The notes under the pieces are model-generated. The model did no database searches. It had not been told where the DNA came from and saw nothing but the letters and a program-made list of their open reading frames with translations. Source: Planococcus koreensis (GTDB taxonomy: Bacteria > Bacillota > Bacilli > Bacillales_A > Planococcaceae). From it: a stretch of 64,000 nucleotides of DNA. Position numbers and translations under genes: made by a program. Of the stretch, positions 23,044 through 31,708 are shown in pieces. The stretch's first letter is position 1, and each line of letters opens with the position of its first letter. Location of the stretch: assembly GCF_004761975.1 (NCBI RefSeq), contig NZ_RQII01000028.1, positions 62,001-126,000 of the forward strand, written 5' to 3'.

Positions 23044-24027
23044 TTACAAATATTCTTTATCGATTGTGCGTGTGCTGCGTACCGTATCGATCGGACGCAC
23101 CATTTTTTCAATCGCTTCGCGTTTTCCTTCGAGGAATGGCGGCAAGGATAATTTTTCACCCATCGTTTCATACGGCTCGTCGCCCATGAAGCCCGGTCCG
23201 TCTGTCGCCCATTCGAAAAGGATGCCCTGTGCCACACGTGCGTAAAGTGATTCGAAGAAGAAACGGTCCACATAGCCCGATGTATTGAATCCTAATGTTT
23301 GCATGCGGTCGATCCATTCTTTCAAAACATCGGTATCCGCTACCCGGAATGCTGCATGATGGACAGTGCCAAAGCCTTGGCGGCCAGCCGGCAGCAATTT
23401 ATTGTGCTCAACGATTACTTGCGCGCCATTTCCGCCTTCGCCTACCTCGAACAGGTGCAGCGATCCTTCTTTAGCGATTTCCCGCATCAGCAGCGCTTTT
23501 TCCAATACTTCTTTCAATTGTTCGAATTCCGCAATGCGGATGTGGATCGGGCCCAGCCCAGTGATTGCGAATTCAAGCGGCACCGGGCCGTTCTGCCACG
23601 GCGTTCCAGCTGCGACGCCTTCGTTGTATTCGTCAGAAATCAGCATGTATTGCTGATCGTCGAAATCCGAGAACGAAATGGTTTGTTTGCCGAAAACTTC
23701 CTGGATGCCTTTATGCTTCACTTCGTATTTATCAAAACGCTTGACCCAGTAAGCCAAAGCTTCGTCAGTCGGGACGCGGAACGCTGTTTTGTATATTTCG
23801 TTCGTGCCATGCGTGCCTTTCGGGATGCCGGGAAAATCGAAAAACGTCATGTCGGTGCCAGCTGAACCTTTGTCATCCGAGAAAAACAAATGGTAGGTCT
23901 GGATATCATCTTGGTTCACTGTTTTCTTGACCAGGCGCATACCCAGTACATAGGTGAAAAACTCGTAGTTCTTTTCGGCGCTGCTCGTGATAGCCGTTAC
24001 GTGGTGGATCCCTTTTAATTCGTTCAT
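23044..24027 (-). CDS. mhqO: Ring-cleaving dioxygenase (MhqO/LinE-like, vicinal oxygen chelate family)
   Basis: 327-residue protein with two glyoxalase-like beta-alpha-beta repeats. The first (MNELKGIHHVTAITSS) and the mid-chain GPIHIRIAEFEQL, with GFGTVHHAAFRVAD in the second repeat, carry the iron ligands His, His and Glu. It resembles MhqO and hydroquinone dioxygenases that open quinol rings. The gene follows a promoter with MhqR-type operators, so it is likely de-repressed by quinones and diamide-like electrophiles. Confidence 0.88.
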   Translation of the reverse strand: MNELKGIHHVTAITSSAEKNYEFFTYVLGMRLVKKTVNQDDIQTYHLFFSDDKGSAGTDMTFFDFPGIPKGTHGTNEIYKTAFRVPTDEALAYWVKRFDKYEVKHKGIQEVFGKQTISFSDFDDQQYMLISDEYNEGVAAGTPWQNGPVPLEFAITGLGPIHIRIAEFEQLKEVLEKALLMREIAKEGSLHLFEVGEGGNGAQVIVEHNKLLPAGRQGFGTVHHAAFRVADTDVLKEWIDRMQTLGFNTSGYVDRFFFESLYARVAQGILFEWATDGPGFMGDEPYETMGEKLSLPPFLEGKREAIEKMVRPIDTVRSTRTIDKEYL

Positions 24028-24060
24028 GAAAATCTCTCCTTTAAATAAATTATGGGTTAA

Positions 24061-24078
24061 TATCTCGAATTCGAGATA
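24061..24078 (-). promoter_or_regulatory. MhqR-type operator, proximal
   Basis: TATCTCGAATTCGAGATA is a perfect 18-bp palindrome identical to the MhqR operator known from Bacillus subtilis. It lies in the leader about 35 bp ahead of the dioxygenase start. Confidence 0.85.
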
Positions 24079-24142
24079 TATGATTAAAAAAATTTTAGCC
24101 CAAATCAGTGGCTGGAAAAGTGGATTGTACTTGCAAATAAAT

Positions 24143-24189
24143 TATCTTTAATTCGAGATAATAATACCATGCATTTTTTAAACCGTCAA
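24143..24189 (-). promoter_or_regulatory. Promoter of the dioxygenase operon with distal MhqR-like operator
   Basis: TTGACG (24184-24189), 17 bp, TATTAT (24161-24166) is a near-ideal SigA promoter. Directly after the -10 lies TATCTCGAATTAAAGATA (24143-24160), an imperfect copy of the MhqR operator over the transcription start. Its centre is 82 bp from the proximal copy. Confidence 0.78.
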
Positions 24190-24204
24190 CAACTTGATTT
24201 CAAA

Positions 24205-24245
24205 ATCAAAAAAAGAAGATTCCCAACATCAGGAATCTTCTTTTG
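24205..24245 (-). terminator. Terminator after the second FMN reductase gene
   Basis: AGAAGATTCC pairs with GGAATCTTCT and TTTTTTTG follows on the minus strand. Confidence 0.85.
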
Positions 24246-24253
24246 GTCACTTC

Positions 24254-24817
24254 TTATTTATTGCGCAGCGGCTGCAAGGCATTTGTCCACGCATTGACTT
24301 GATCCAACATGACGCCGACCGACTTTTCATGGACTGCTGCCGGTTTGAACTCGTGCATATCGACAAAATCAGTGAATAACGACATCGCCGGATGTGTGCG
24401 CACACTCGCCACCTGCAATTCAGCCAGAATGATCCGCAGCGACTCCGCCGCCCGGACACCGCCCGACGAACCATAGCTGACAATGCCTGCTGCTTTATTG
24501 TTCCATTCCACATACAAATAATCGATGGCATTTTTCAACGCTGACGTTACGCCATGGTTGTATTCGGGGGTAATGAACACATAGCCGTCCAGCTCCTTGA
24601 TTTTCTTTGCCCACGGAATGGCTTCAGGTGTTTTGTAATCCTGGCTGTACGCAGCCGAAATCGGTTCCGCATACATCGGTAAATTGAATTCCTTTAAATC
24701 CACTATTTCGTACTCTGCGTCTCCGCGCTTGTCTGCAATTCCCTTGACCCATTCCGCCACTTGCAAGCTATTGCGCCCAGGCCGTGTACTGCCAGTAATA
24801 ATGCCGATTTTCGTCAT
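24254..24817 (-). CDS. NADPH-dependent FMN reductase/quinone reductase, paralogue
   Basis: 187-residue flavodoxin-fold reductase close to the gene at 22418: TGSTRPGRNSLQVAEWVKGI (FMN phosphate loop), TPEYNHGVTSALKNAIDYL and SYGSSGGVRAAESLR are the same three loops. It should reduce quinones or azo compounds with NADPH. It has its own GAGGAGG ribosome site and terminator, and a degenerate MhqR half-match upstream (24847-24864), so it may be a second quinone-response unit separate from the dioxygenase operon. Confidence 0.85.
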   Translation of the reverse strand: MTKIGIITGSTRPGRNSLQVAEWVKGIADKRGDAEYEIVDLKEFNLPMYAEPISAAYSQDYKTPEAIPWAKKIKELDGYVFITPEYNHGVTSALKNAIDYLYVEWNNKAAGIVSYGSSGGVRAAESLRIILAELQVASVRTHPAMSLFTDFVDMHEFKPAAVHEKSVGVMLDQVNAWTNALQPLRNK

Positions 24818-24846
24818 AAAACTGATTCCTCCTCAAATTGTGATCA

Positions 24847-24864
24847 TGCTTCGATTTCGAGACT
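24847..24864 (-). promoter_or_regulatory. Weak MhqR-like site
   Basis: TGCTTCGATTTCGAGACT matches the palindrome TATCTCGAATTCGAGATA at 12 of 18 positions, mainly in the right half, 30 bp before the reductase gene. Confidence 0.35.
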
Positions 24865-25107
24865 TTCACTCTTTGATGCACTTTTATCATAATTGAAAGA
24901 GTGGAGGGGTTCAAATGAAAAGACTGAATAGTTAAAATTGTGATGGCATTTGATCCTTGTCTTACTTCTATTTTTCTTTTTCGGATAAACGCATGAAAGC
25001 ATTTATTCTTTTTCCAAAAATAAATCTTTAATGGGATTTATTAGTATAATGACAATAGGAATCCAGAATAATAAGAAAAGAAACTATATCGATGGAGGTG
25101 TTGCCAT

Positions 25108-25665
25108 TTGAAGAAAAAGATCTTATACATACTTTCATTGCTTATAATTATCGGTTTAGGTTATGCCTTATTTTATTTCAATCAATACTCGATTAAAGAG
25201 GATGAAACGGCTATTCATAGTGCATTGACGAAATGGGATAACCGCGGAACGGATGTGGAAACAGAAATTGATATTTTGAAAATCGTCCAATTAGACAAAA
25301 CCCGTTCTTCCATCGTTTTGTATGAAACGCCAGACAAGAATATCGGCTATGCCCAACTTATTAAAGGATGGAACGGAAAGTACAAGATTCATCAATCGGG
25401 ATGGGGCACCAATACAGTTTCTTATAATGATGTCAAAACGAATGACGGTGTATATGGAGTTTTGGTGGGGAAAAATCCTGACTTGAAGATCAATCATATT
25501 GTTGCTAAATCTAACGATGGAGATTTTAGTTTCACACCACAGATTCCCAAAGAAGAAACTTTTGCAGTCTATGAAAAGCTGCCCACTGATTTAAAAGAAA
25601 CTTTCCTTCCCGATATCACTTTTTATTACGTTAATGAACAATTACTTGAACCGTTAGGGAAATGA
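25108..25665 (+). CDS. Membrane-anchored hypothetical protein, 185 residues
   Basis: TTG start with the site GGAGGTG. One N-terminal membrane helix (ILYILSLLIIIGLGYALFYF) is followed by an outward soluble domain with a beta-rich pattern (RSSIVLYETPDKNIGYAQLIKGWNGKYKI). I know similar unnamed proteins in Bacillus but no function. A -10-like TATAAT is at 25045-25050. The base composition is more AT-rich than that of neighbouring genes, which may point to later acquisition. The following 250 bp hold a terminator and no gene that I can recognise. Confidence 0.7.
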   Translation: MKKKILYILSLLIIIGLGYALFYFNQYSIKEDETAIHSALTKWDNRGTDVETEIDILKIVQLDKTRSSIVLYETPDKNIGYAQLIKGWNGKYKIHQSGWGTNTVSYNDVKTNDGVYGVLVGKNPDLKINHIVAKSNDGDFSFTPQIPKEETFAVYEKLPTDLKETFLPDITFYYVNEQLLEPLGK

Positions 25666-25856
25666 AGTTCAAGAAGATGCATTACATATGTCTTTATTTA
25701 TTGATGCTTTACTTAATCTTAAGAAAATCGATTTATCGTTTCTCCAGGGCCTGGCTTTTCGAAGCGGCCAATTGAGACTGCAGGAATTCCTCCTTATATA
25801 GAGGATGAATAACTATTGTTGCATTTCTTATAATATGTAATTGAGGATTCTATAAA

Positions 25857-25892
25857 TAAAAGGAGAAACTCTACATCAAGTTTCTCCTTTTC
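25857..25892. terminator. Convergent terminator
   Basis: AAAGGAGAAACT pairs with AGTTTCTCCTTT between the plus-strand membrane protein and the minus-strand MFS gene. A and T runs on both sides suggest it works both ways. The rest of 25666-25856 shows nothing I recognise. Confidence 0.82.
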
Positions 25893-25918
25893 GTCTTCTT
25901 CTATATAAATAAAAAATT

Positions 25919-27151
25919 CTATACTTCAAAGCCTTCTTCCGCTTCCGAGCCGGCGAAATCTTCTTTCGCATCCATGCGGTAGCTGATAAACGCCAAGCCC
26001 GAAGCGATCAGCGCACTCAAGCCGCCGACCCATGACAGATGGACATAGCCGCCGTTCGCGACCACGTATCCGCCAAGTGTCGCACCCAACGCAATGCCGA
26101 TATTAACTGCAACCGGCGTTAAGGATGACGCGAAATCTTTCGCTCCCGGTGAATACACCGTCGCCAAGTTCATCAAATACATTTGGATCGTTGCGTTCAT
26201 TGCATAAATCATGACCGCCATGGCCATCAGGCTGACGAGCCCGGCAAACGTGGATCCCATTGTAAAGTATAAAGAGCCTAAAATAACCGCTTGGACAATA
26301 AATACATAGCGAAGCTTGCTTACGCCGTTGTGGCTGGCGATTTTTCCGGCCAGCACATTGCTGAAGATTGAAAATGCGCCGTATGCCAATAAAATCACGC
26401 TCACGTAGCCCGTCGCAATGCCTAAGCCTTCTTCAAGAATCGGTGTGATATACGTATAAATCGTATACGTTCCGGCAATTGAAAATGTCGGGATAAAGAA
26501 TGCCAGAATCATCCGCGGATTGCCCAGCAAGCTGAGCTGTTCCTTGGCCGATCCTTTTTGCACTTTCAGTTTTCTCGGCAGAATAAAAATCGCCATGATC
26601 AAACTGATGATTCCTAAAAGTGTCGTGAACCAAAACGTCAGCTGCCAATTGCCCAGCTGTCCGATTAATGTGCCTAAAGGGACACCGATGACATTGGAAA
26701 TCGTGAATCCGGCAAAAATCAATGCGATGATGGGACCTTTCTTGCTTTCCGGCATGATGTCGCTGGCAATGCTCATCGACAGCGCAACCAATACACCACT
26801 GACGACAGCCGTAATAACCCGGGAAAAGATCAAAAGCTCATACGTGCTCGATAATGCGCTGATGGCATTGCCGATAATGAACAAAGAAATCAAGGTCAGC
26901 ATCAGAGGATATTTCGGGAAGCGGCTGACGTAGACAGTTACAATCGGCGTGCCGATCGCGTAAGCAATGGCAAAGCCAGATACCAAGGTGCCTGCCACGG
27001 CAAGGCTGATCGTTAAATCTGATGACACTTCCGTCAGCAGGCCGACGATGACAAATTCACTCGTCCCCATGACAAACGTCAAAAGCGTCAATGTAAATGC
27101 TAAAATTTTCTGTTTCGTGCTCAATGATTCTTTTTTTACTGCTGTTTCCAT
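25919..27151 (-). CDS. MFS transporter, AraJ/Cmx-like drug exporter
   Basis: 410-residue major facilitator with 12 predicted helices. The N-terminal half has GTSEFVIVGLLTEVSSDLTI and the loop YVSRFPKYPLML, typical of the AraJ/YdhP/chloramphenicol-exporter group, proton-driven efflux pumps in the membrane. The start METAVKKE (27151) has AGGAGTGAG; the longer reading runs into non-coding DNA. It follows the ArsR-family gene on the same strand by 105 bp, so the regulator may control it. The transported compound is unknown. Confidence 0.87.
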   Translation of the reverse strand: METAVKKESLSTKQKILAFTLTLLTFVMGTSEFVIVGLLTEVSSDLTISLAVAGTLVSGFAIAYAIGTPIVTVYVSRFPKYPLMLTLISLFIIGNAISALSSTYELLIFSRVITAVVSGVLVALSMSIASDIMPESKKGPIIALIFAGFTISNVIGVPLGTLIGQLGNWQLTFWFTTLLGIISLIMAIFILPRKLKVQKGSAKEQLSLLGNPRMILAFFIPTFSIAGTYTIYTYITPILEEGLGIATGYVSVILLAYGAFSIFSNVLAGKIASHNGVSKLRYVFIVQAVILGSLYFTMGSTFAGLVSLMAMAVMIYAMNATIQMYLMNLATVYSPGAKDFASSLTPVAVNIGIALGATLGGYVVANGGYVHLSWVGGLSALIASGLAFISYRMDAKEDFAGSEAEEGFEV

Positions 27152-27256
27152 AAAAAACTCACTCCTATTTCTTCTTTGAATCTTGTGGATGCAAAACATA
27201 TAGATATATCTAAAAATCTCGATATTGGAAATCAAAAAAAAAGACACCGCGTTTTG

Positions 27257-27580
27257 CTAAATTTCTTCGTTGATGAATTTAGCCACTTTCGCCAATGTCT
27301 CTTCATTTCGTCTGTAATACGTCCATTGCCCATAGCGCACTGCTTCCAGCAAGCCTGCTTTTTGCATGAGCGACAAGTAATGGGAAACGGTCGATTGAGA
27401 TAAATTCACCTTTTCTTGAATATCCCCTACACAAACGCCGCCCTTGATGCTTACCTCCTTCGGCAGATGCGCTTGCTGTGCCGGGAAATTCTTCTCCGGT
27501 TCTCTGAGCCACTTCAAAATATTAAGACGGGTTTCGTTTGACAATGCTTTGAAAACATCTAAAACATTTAAATTATCCAT
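27257..27580 (-). CDS. ArsR-family transcriptional repressor
   Basis: 107-residue winged-helix protein. VFKALSNETRLNILKWL is the first helix pair, GVCVGDIQEKVNLSQSTVSHYLSLM the recognition helices, and YYRRNEE the wing. The single Cys in GVCVGD is not the CxC of metal sensors, so a redox or other ligand is more likely. It lies upstream of the MFS gene, and a perfect inverted repeat overlaps its own leader, which suggests autoregulation of the pair. Confidence 0.86.
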   Translation of the reverse strand: MDNLNVLDVFKALSNETRLNILKWLREPEKNFPAQQAHLPKEVSIKGGVCVGDIQEKVNLSQSTVSHYLSLMQKAGLLEAVRYGQWTYYRRNEETLAKVAKFINEEI

Positions 27581-27591
27581 GCGCCTATCTT

Positions 27592-27611
27592 ATATCGAAT
27601 TTGTTCGATAT
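27592..27611 (-). promoter_or_regulatory. Inverted repeat upstream of the ArsR-family gene
   Basis: ATATCGAA (27592-27599) and TTCGATAT (27604-27611) form a perfect 8-bp inverted repeat with a 4-bp centre, 12 bp ahead of the start codon. It is the likely operator. Confidence 0.65.
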
Positions 27612-27644
27612 GTCAAAGGGAATGATTTTGAAAAAACTCAATTG

Positions 27645-27695
27645 ACCAAAGAAACCGGCCATCCTTGAGTCGCCAGGATGGCCGGTTTCTTTGGT
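27645..27695. terminator. Very strong bidirectional hairpin
   Basis: A perfect 21-bp stem: ACCAAAGAAACCGGCCATCC and one more pair, loop of 9, then its complement. It sits between two minus-strand genes, well clear of both, and is GC-rich in the middle with A/T ends. Confidence 0.9.
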
Positions 27696-27769
27696 ATAAA
27701 GCTTGATTTCTATGCAATAATTCCATGAAACTTAAAATCAGCTCCATGTAAAGATAAGGACCTTTTCTT

Positions 27770-28207
27770 TCACGCACGTTCTCCATCTCTTGCAGCTCCC
27801 ACATCCTTGAATCCGGCCAGCATCACATATCCCAAAACGACTCCCGCAATCGTCGGGACAGTTGTTCCACCCAGCAAAATAATGTCTGGAATGCGAAGCC
27901 AGCCTTCACCTATTGGCAAGAAGGGTACGAATGTCATGACAACAAGATACAGTGCAGGCAATCCAACCGCAGCGAAAAGCACCCAGTCAAATTTCCAAGC
28001 GCCTCTATTTTTCATTTGCAGGATGAATTTCGGCGTGCGGATCAGCAAGCCCATAACTACGGGAAACAATGCGATGTATGCTTGGCGCGGCAAAGGATTA
28101 AATGTCCTTTGTGCGGTTTCAGCTATTTGCTGCTGAAGCAGCATCCCCAAGTACAAAATAAATCCGATGGCCAGTGTCCAGATGAAATAATACAGAAACC
28201 TTTTCAA
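27770..28207 (-). CDS. Membrane protein, 145 residues, unknown
   Basis: TTG start with AAAGGGGGA at fair spacing. Four hydrophobic helices can be counted (FLYYFIWTLAIGFILYLGML; AYIALFPVVMGLLI; WVLFAAVGLPALYLVVMTFV; the last VPTIAGVVLGYVMLAGF). I do not recognise the family. It is a lone gene between the strong hairpin at 27645 and the serine hydrolase, with no clear partner. Confidence 0.68.
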   Translation of the reverse strand: MKRFLYYFIWTLAIGFILYLGMLLQQQIAETAQRTFNPLPRQAYIALFPVVMGLLIRTPKFILQMKNRGAWKFDWVLFAAVGLPALYLVVMTFVPFLPIGEGWLRIPDIILLGGTTVPTIAGVVLGYVMLAGFKDVGAARDGERA

Positions 28208-28347
28208 AACCGTATCCCCCTTTGTCTTCTTGTTACTGAAATGTTGCTAATACCTTTATATACGCAACAGGAAGACAAAGCGTTCCATTTATTTGGAAAT
28301 AAAGTTAATGCATAACGACACAAACAATTCATTAGCATGAGGTTATT

Positions 28348-29367
28348 TTAATTAATGATGCAAGCCATGATCGTATCTCCAAAAGTTCTTACGTCTTCTA
28401 GATAATCGTAGCCTTCAGGCGACCCGAAACTGTTAAATGCTCTTACCGCCACCAGATTGTATTTGGGAACCACCAGCAAGGCCACGCCCGTATAGCCCAA
28501 TATTTGAAATGATCCCTTTGGAACAGATGCCCCAATTTCCGACTTTATGGCGGGTGAATCTTTCACAAACCACAGGAAGCCATTTTGAGGAAGATCCGCA
28601 TCAATCGTTTCCGGGCTTTGGACAGCTGTGGCTAACCCAACGATTTCGCTTGGAACTATTCTTTCTCCGTCCACGAGGCCTCCGTTCAGATGGAGTTCCC
28701 CCCATTTGGCGAGCTCTCTGGCAGATGCATACATATTTCTTTCATCGCCGCAAATGCTTGTTCCGTTGTACCAGCTCGGATCATCAGGATCCCGTATCAC
28801 CTCAACCAGATTTTCGTTCATTTCTGCGTACCAACCTGTTTCGGTGAAATCAATTTTAGTGAAGGCTTGTTCGCGCAAAATTTCCGCAATAGTCTGTCCT
28901 GTGGCATTTTCGATAACCTTAGTTAGTGTATTGATCCCAATACCGCGGTAAGCCCAGCTTTCACCCGGCAAAAATTCTTTCTGGATTTCCGATCCGTTTT
29001 TCTTGAGGCCATGGGTGTGCGTTAAGAGGTGCCGAATCGTGACTCCCTTATAAATTTCAAGGTCTGCCGCTGGGTAATAATCTGTTGCTAAATCATCGAT
29101 TGATTTTATAAATCCTTCGTAAACAGCATAAGCCGCTGCAAAACCGATGTAGTTTTTTCTGACGGAAGCAATATGGAACTGGCTCGCTGCGCCAATTTCT
29201 TTCGCATTTTCACCCGCTGAATGTGTTCCCCAATATTCTTCCACCGTGACCATGCCATTGTGCATGATCAAAAGCGCTGATCCGGTGCAGTCAACCAGCC
29301 TAGCCGTGTTTTTAACATGTTCTATTACTGGTGCAAATGATTGATCTCTCTCTCTAATAGTTCCCAT
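28348..29367 (-). CDS. Serine hydrolase of the beta-lactamase/class C family
   Basis: 338 residues, no signal peptide visible, so probably cytosolic or released otherwise. The SxxK motif is SVRK in FHIASVRKNYIGFAA, and YRGIGIN carries the YxN-like motif; a final HTG-like triad is not clear. The family includes esterases, D-amino acid peptidases and antibiotic hydrolases, so the substrate is open. The start MGTIRERD (29367) is chosen since the reading from 29439 begins with an unsupported TTG next to the upstream stop. It lies after the copper ATPase gene. Confidence 0.78.
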   Translation of the reverse strand: MGTIRERDQSFAPVIEHVKNTARLVDCTGSALLIMHNGMVTVEEYWGTHSAGENAKEIGAASQFHIASVRKNYIGFAAAYAVYEGFIKSIDDLATDYYPAADLEIYKGVTIRHLLTHTHGLKKNGSEIQKEFLPGESWAYRGIGINTLTKVIENATGQTIAEILREQAFTKIDFTETGWYAEMNENLVEVIRDPDDPSWYNGTSICGDERNMYASARELAKWGELHLNGGLVDGERIVPSEIVGLATAVQSPETIDADLPQNGFLWFVKDSPAIKSEIGASVPKGSFQILGYTGVALLVVPKYNLVAVRAFNSFGSPEGYDYLEDVRTFGDTIMACIIN

Positions 29368-29445
29368 AGCTCCTCTGATTCCCCCTGGACTTAATGAATT
29401 AAAAAAGTTCTTTATATAGAAACAGTTTACGTTGGCCAATCAACG

Positions 29446-31518
29446 TTAAGCCTTCAAAAGCTTGGCGTTGATCGCGACAATGACCGTGCTCAAACTCATA
29501 AAGACCGCCCCGATTGCCGGGCTGATGAGAATCCCCCACGGTGCGAGAACCCCTGCAGCCAAAGGAATCGCGACAATGTTATAGCCGGTGGCCCACCATA
29601 AATTCTGCACCAGTTTTCGATAGGTTTTTTTCGACAGGTCGATTAGTGCGACCACATCGTTCGGATTGCTTCTGACGAGTATCACATCGGCTGTCTCCAT
29701 CGCAACGTCCGTACCCGCTCCGATGGCAATCCCCAGATCAGCTGTCGCGAGTGCCGGTGCATCGTTCACGCCGTCGCCAGTCATCGCCACTCTTCTGCCG
29801 CTGTCTTTGATGCGTTGAATTTGCTGGGCTTTGTCATTCGGCAGCACTTCCGCGTACACTTCGTCGATGCCTACCTGCTTCGCTACCCAGTCCGCCACTT
29901 TCTGGTTGTCGCCCGTCAGCATGATCGAATGGATCCCTTTTTCTTTTAAGGCCGCCACTGCTTCCTTCGCCGTATCACGGACGATATCTGCCAGCGCCAC
30001 CATTCCCGCGAGCTGTTCCTCCACAAGCACGAAAACCACGGTTTTCCCTTCTTCCGATAAGCGATTAAACTGCTCGCTATTGTAATCAAGTCCATTGCTG
30101 TTCACGTAGCCGGGACTGACGACATTGACTTTCCGCCCATCCACCATTCCTTGGATCCCTTTGCCGGTAATCGATTCAAAACCGCTCACTTTGCCGATCG
30201 ACAGCCCTTTTGCTTTGGCTGAATTCACGATGCCTGTGGCAATCGGGTGTTCTGAGTTCTGTTCAATCGCCGCTGCGAGCTGCAAGACTTCCTCTTCGTC
30301 ATAATCGCCAGCTGACACAACGTCTGTTACGCCAAACTCCCCTAACGTCAGTGTTCCGGTTTTATCAAATACGACGGCATCCAAATTCCGCGCCCCTTCG
30401 AAATCTGCCCGATTGCGGATCAAGAGACCTTTTTTCGCAGAAATCGATGTCGAAACCGCAACAACCAGCGGCGCGGCCAACCCTAACGCATGAGGACAAG
30501 CGATGACCATGACGGTCACCATCCGTTCAATTGCGGTGTCGAACGCATACCCGAGCGCAAGCCACACGGACAGCGTCACAAAGCCCGCCCCCAATGCCAG
30601 GTAAAACAGCCATTTAGCGGCGCGATTCGTTAAATCCTGTGTTCTGGATTGAGATTCCTGTGCTTCTTTCACCATCTGGATCACTTGCGCCAAATAAGAA
30701 TCTTCCCCGGTCTTTTCCACTTCGATGACCAGCGAACCTTCTTTATTGACCGAGCCGCCGATGACCTCTTCCCCTGCAACTTTATCAATCGGAATGGATT
30801 CCCCGGTCAACATTGATTCATCGACAGTTGATTTTCCTTCTATAATCATCCCGTCAACCGGCACCTTTTCGCCCGGTTTGACCAGCACCCGGTCGTTGGC
30901 GCGGATTTCGGCTGTGGGCACATCGTGGACTTGGCCGTGTTCATCGAACCGGTGCGCCTCACTCGGCATCAGTTTGACCAGTTGCTCCAAGGCATTGGAC
31001 GCGCCCATAATCGAACGCATTTCAATCCAATGCCCCAAGAGCATGATGACGACCAAGGTTGCAAGCTCCCAGAACAGCTGGTTGCCGTCCCACCCAAAAA
31101 CCACAACGGTGCTGTAGCTATAGGCAATCGTGATGGCCAAAGCGATCAAAGTCATCATGCCCGGGTTCTTTTCCTTCAGTTCATTGATTCCGCCGATCAA
31201 GAATGGCCAGCCGCCGTAAAAAAAGACCAATGTTGATAATGCGAATAAAATATAGAGATCGTTGTCAAAGCGCCAGTCGACTCCCATAAAATGCTGGATC
31301 ATGGGGGATAAAGCCAAAATCGGGATGGTAAGAATCAGCGAAATATAAAAGCGCTTCTTGAAGTCTTCCACCATGTCGCCGTGTCCTTGGTGAGCATGAT
31401 GCCCGTTATTGCCATGTTCTGGCTGCGCTTTTTCGGGGTGGCTGGCAGGTTCGCTGTGTGGCTGCATTGCCGGAACGTCGTGCTGTTCAGGATGATGATG
31501 TTCTCCATGCTTTGCCAT
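29446..31518 (-). CDS. copB: Copper-translocating P1B-type ATPase (CopB class)
   Basis: 690-residue heavy-metal P-type ATPase. The first 50 residues are rich in His (HGEHHHPEQH, HHAHQGHGD), a soft metal-binding tail. About eight membrane helices follow; the transport motif is VIACPHALGLA, a CPH and not CPC, which marks the CopB group (Cu(II) or Ag export). The phosphorylated Asp is in DKTGTLTLGE, and TGDN and GDGVNDAPAL complete the hinge. It exports copper across the membrane. No CopY, CopZ or CsoR gene is adjacent; the next gene is Fnr. Confidence 0.93.
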   Translation of the reverse strand: MAKHGEHHHPEQHDVPAMQPHSEPASHPEKAQPEHGNNGHHAHQGHGDMVEDFKKRFYISLILTIPILALSPMIQHFMGVDWRFDNDLYILFALSTLVFFYGGWPFLIGGINELKEKNPGMMTLIALAITIAYSYSTVVVFGWDGNQLFWELATLVVIMLLGHWIEMRSIMGASNALEQLVKLMPSEAHRFDEHGQVHDVPTAEIRANDRVLVKPGEKVPVDGMIIEGKSTVDESMLTGESIPIDKVAGEEVIGGSVNKEGSLVIEVEKTGEDSYLAQVIQMVKEAQESQSRTQDLTNRAAKWLFYLALGAGFVTLSVWLALGYAFDTAIERMVTVMVIACPHALGLAAPLVVAVSTSISAKKGLLIRNRADFEGARNLDAVVFDKTGTLTLGEFGVTDVVSAGDYDEEEVLQLAAAIEQNSEHPIATGIVNSAKAKGLSIGKVSGFESITGKGIQGMVDGRKVNVVSPGYVNSNGLDYNSEQFNRLSEEGKTVVFVLVEEQLAGMVALADIVRDTAKEAVAALKEKGIHSIMLTGDNQKVADWVAKQVGIDEVYAEVLPNDKAQQIQRIKDSGRRVAMTGDGVNDAPALATADLGIAIGAGTDVAMETADVILVRSNPNDVVALIDLSKKTYRKLVQNLWWATGYNIVAIPLAAGVLAPWGILISPAIGAVFMSLSTVIVAINAKLLKA

Positions 31519-31649
31519 TCGGTTTCACCTCTTGGAAAGTTTTTTAAGAGCGGTTTCAGGGCTTTCTTTTTTTCATTTTAATATGAAACTGTCGAGAAAA
31601 TATCGAGAAAATTCCGTTTATTCCAGAAATGCCATGTCGTTTGCCTCAT

Positions 31650-31700
31650 AAAAAACGCCCCCGGTCTATCGTCGTCTGCACAACAATAAGCCGGGAGCTC
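31650..31700 (-). terminator. Probable terminator after fnr
   Basis: AGCTCCCGGCT can pair with AG.CCGGGGGC across a long loop, and GTTTTTTATG follows on the minus strand. The stem is imperfect. Confidence 0.55.
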
Positions 31701-31708
31701 TACTTCTC

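Noticed and set aside
25666-25856. Gene remnant after the membrane protein
   Set aside because: I saw no family match in any frame and only short open frames.
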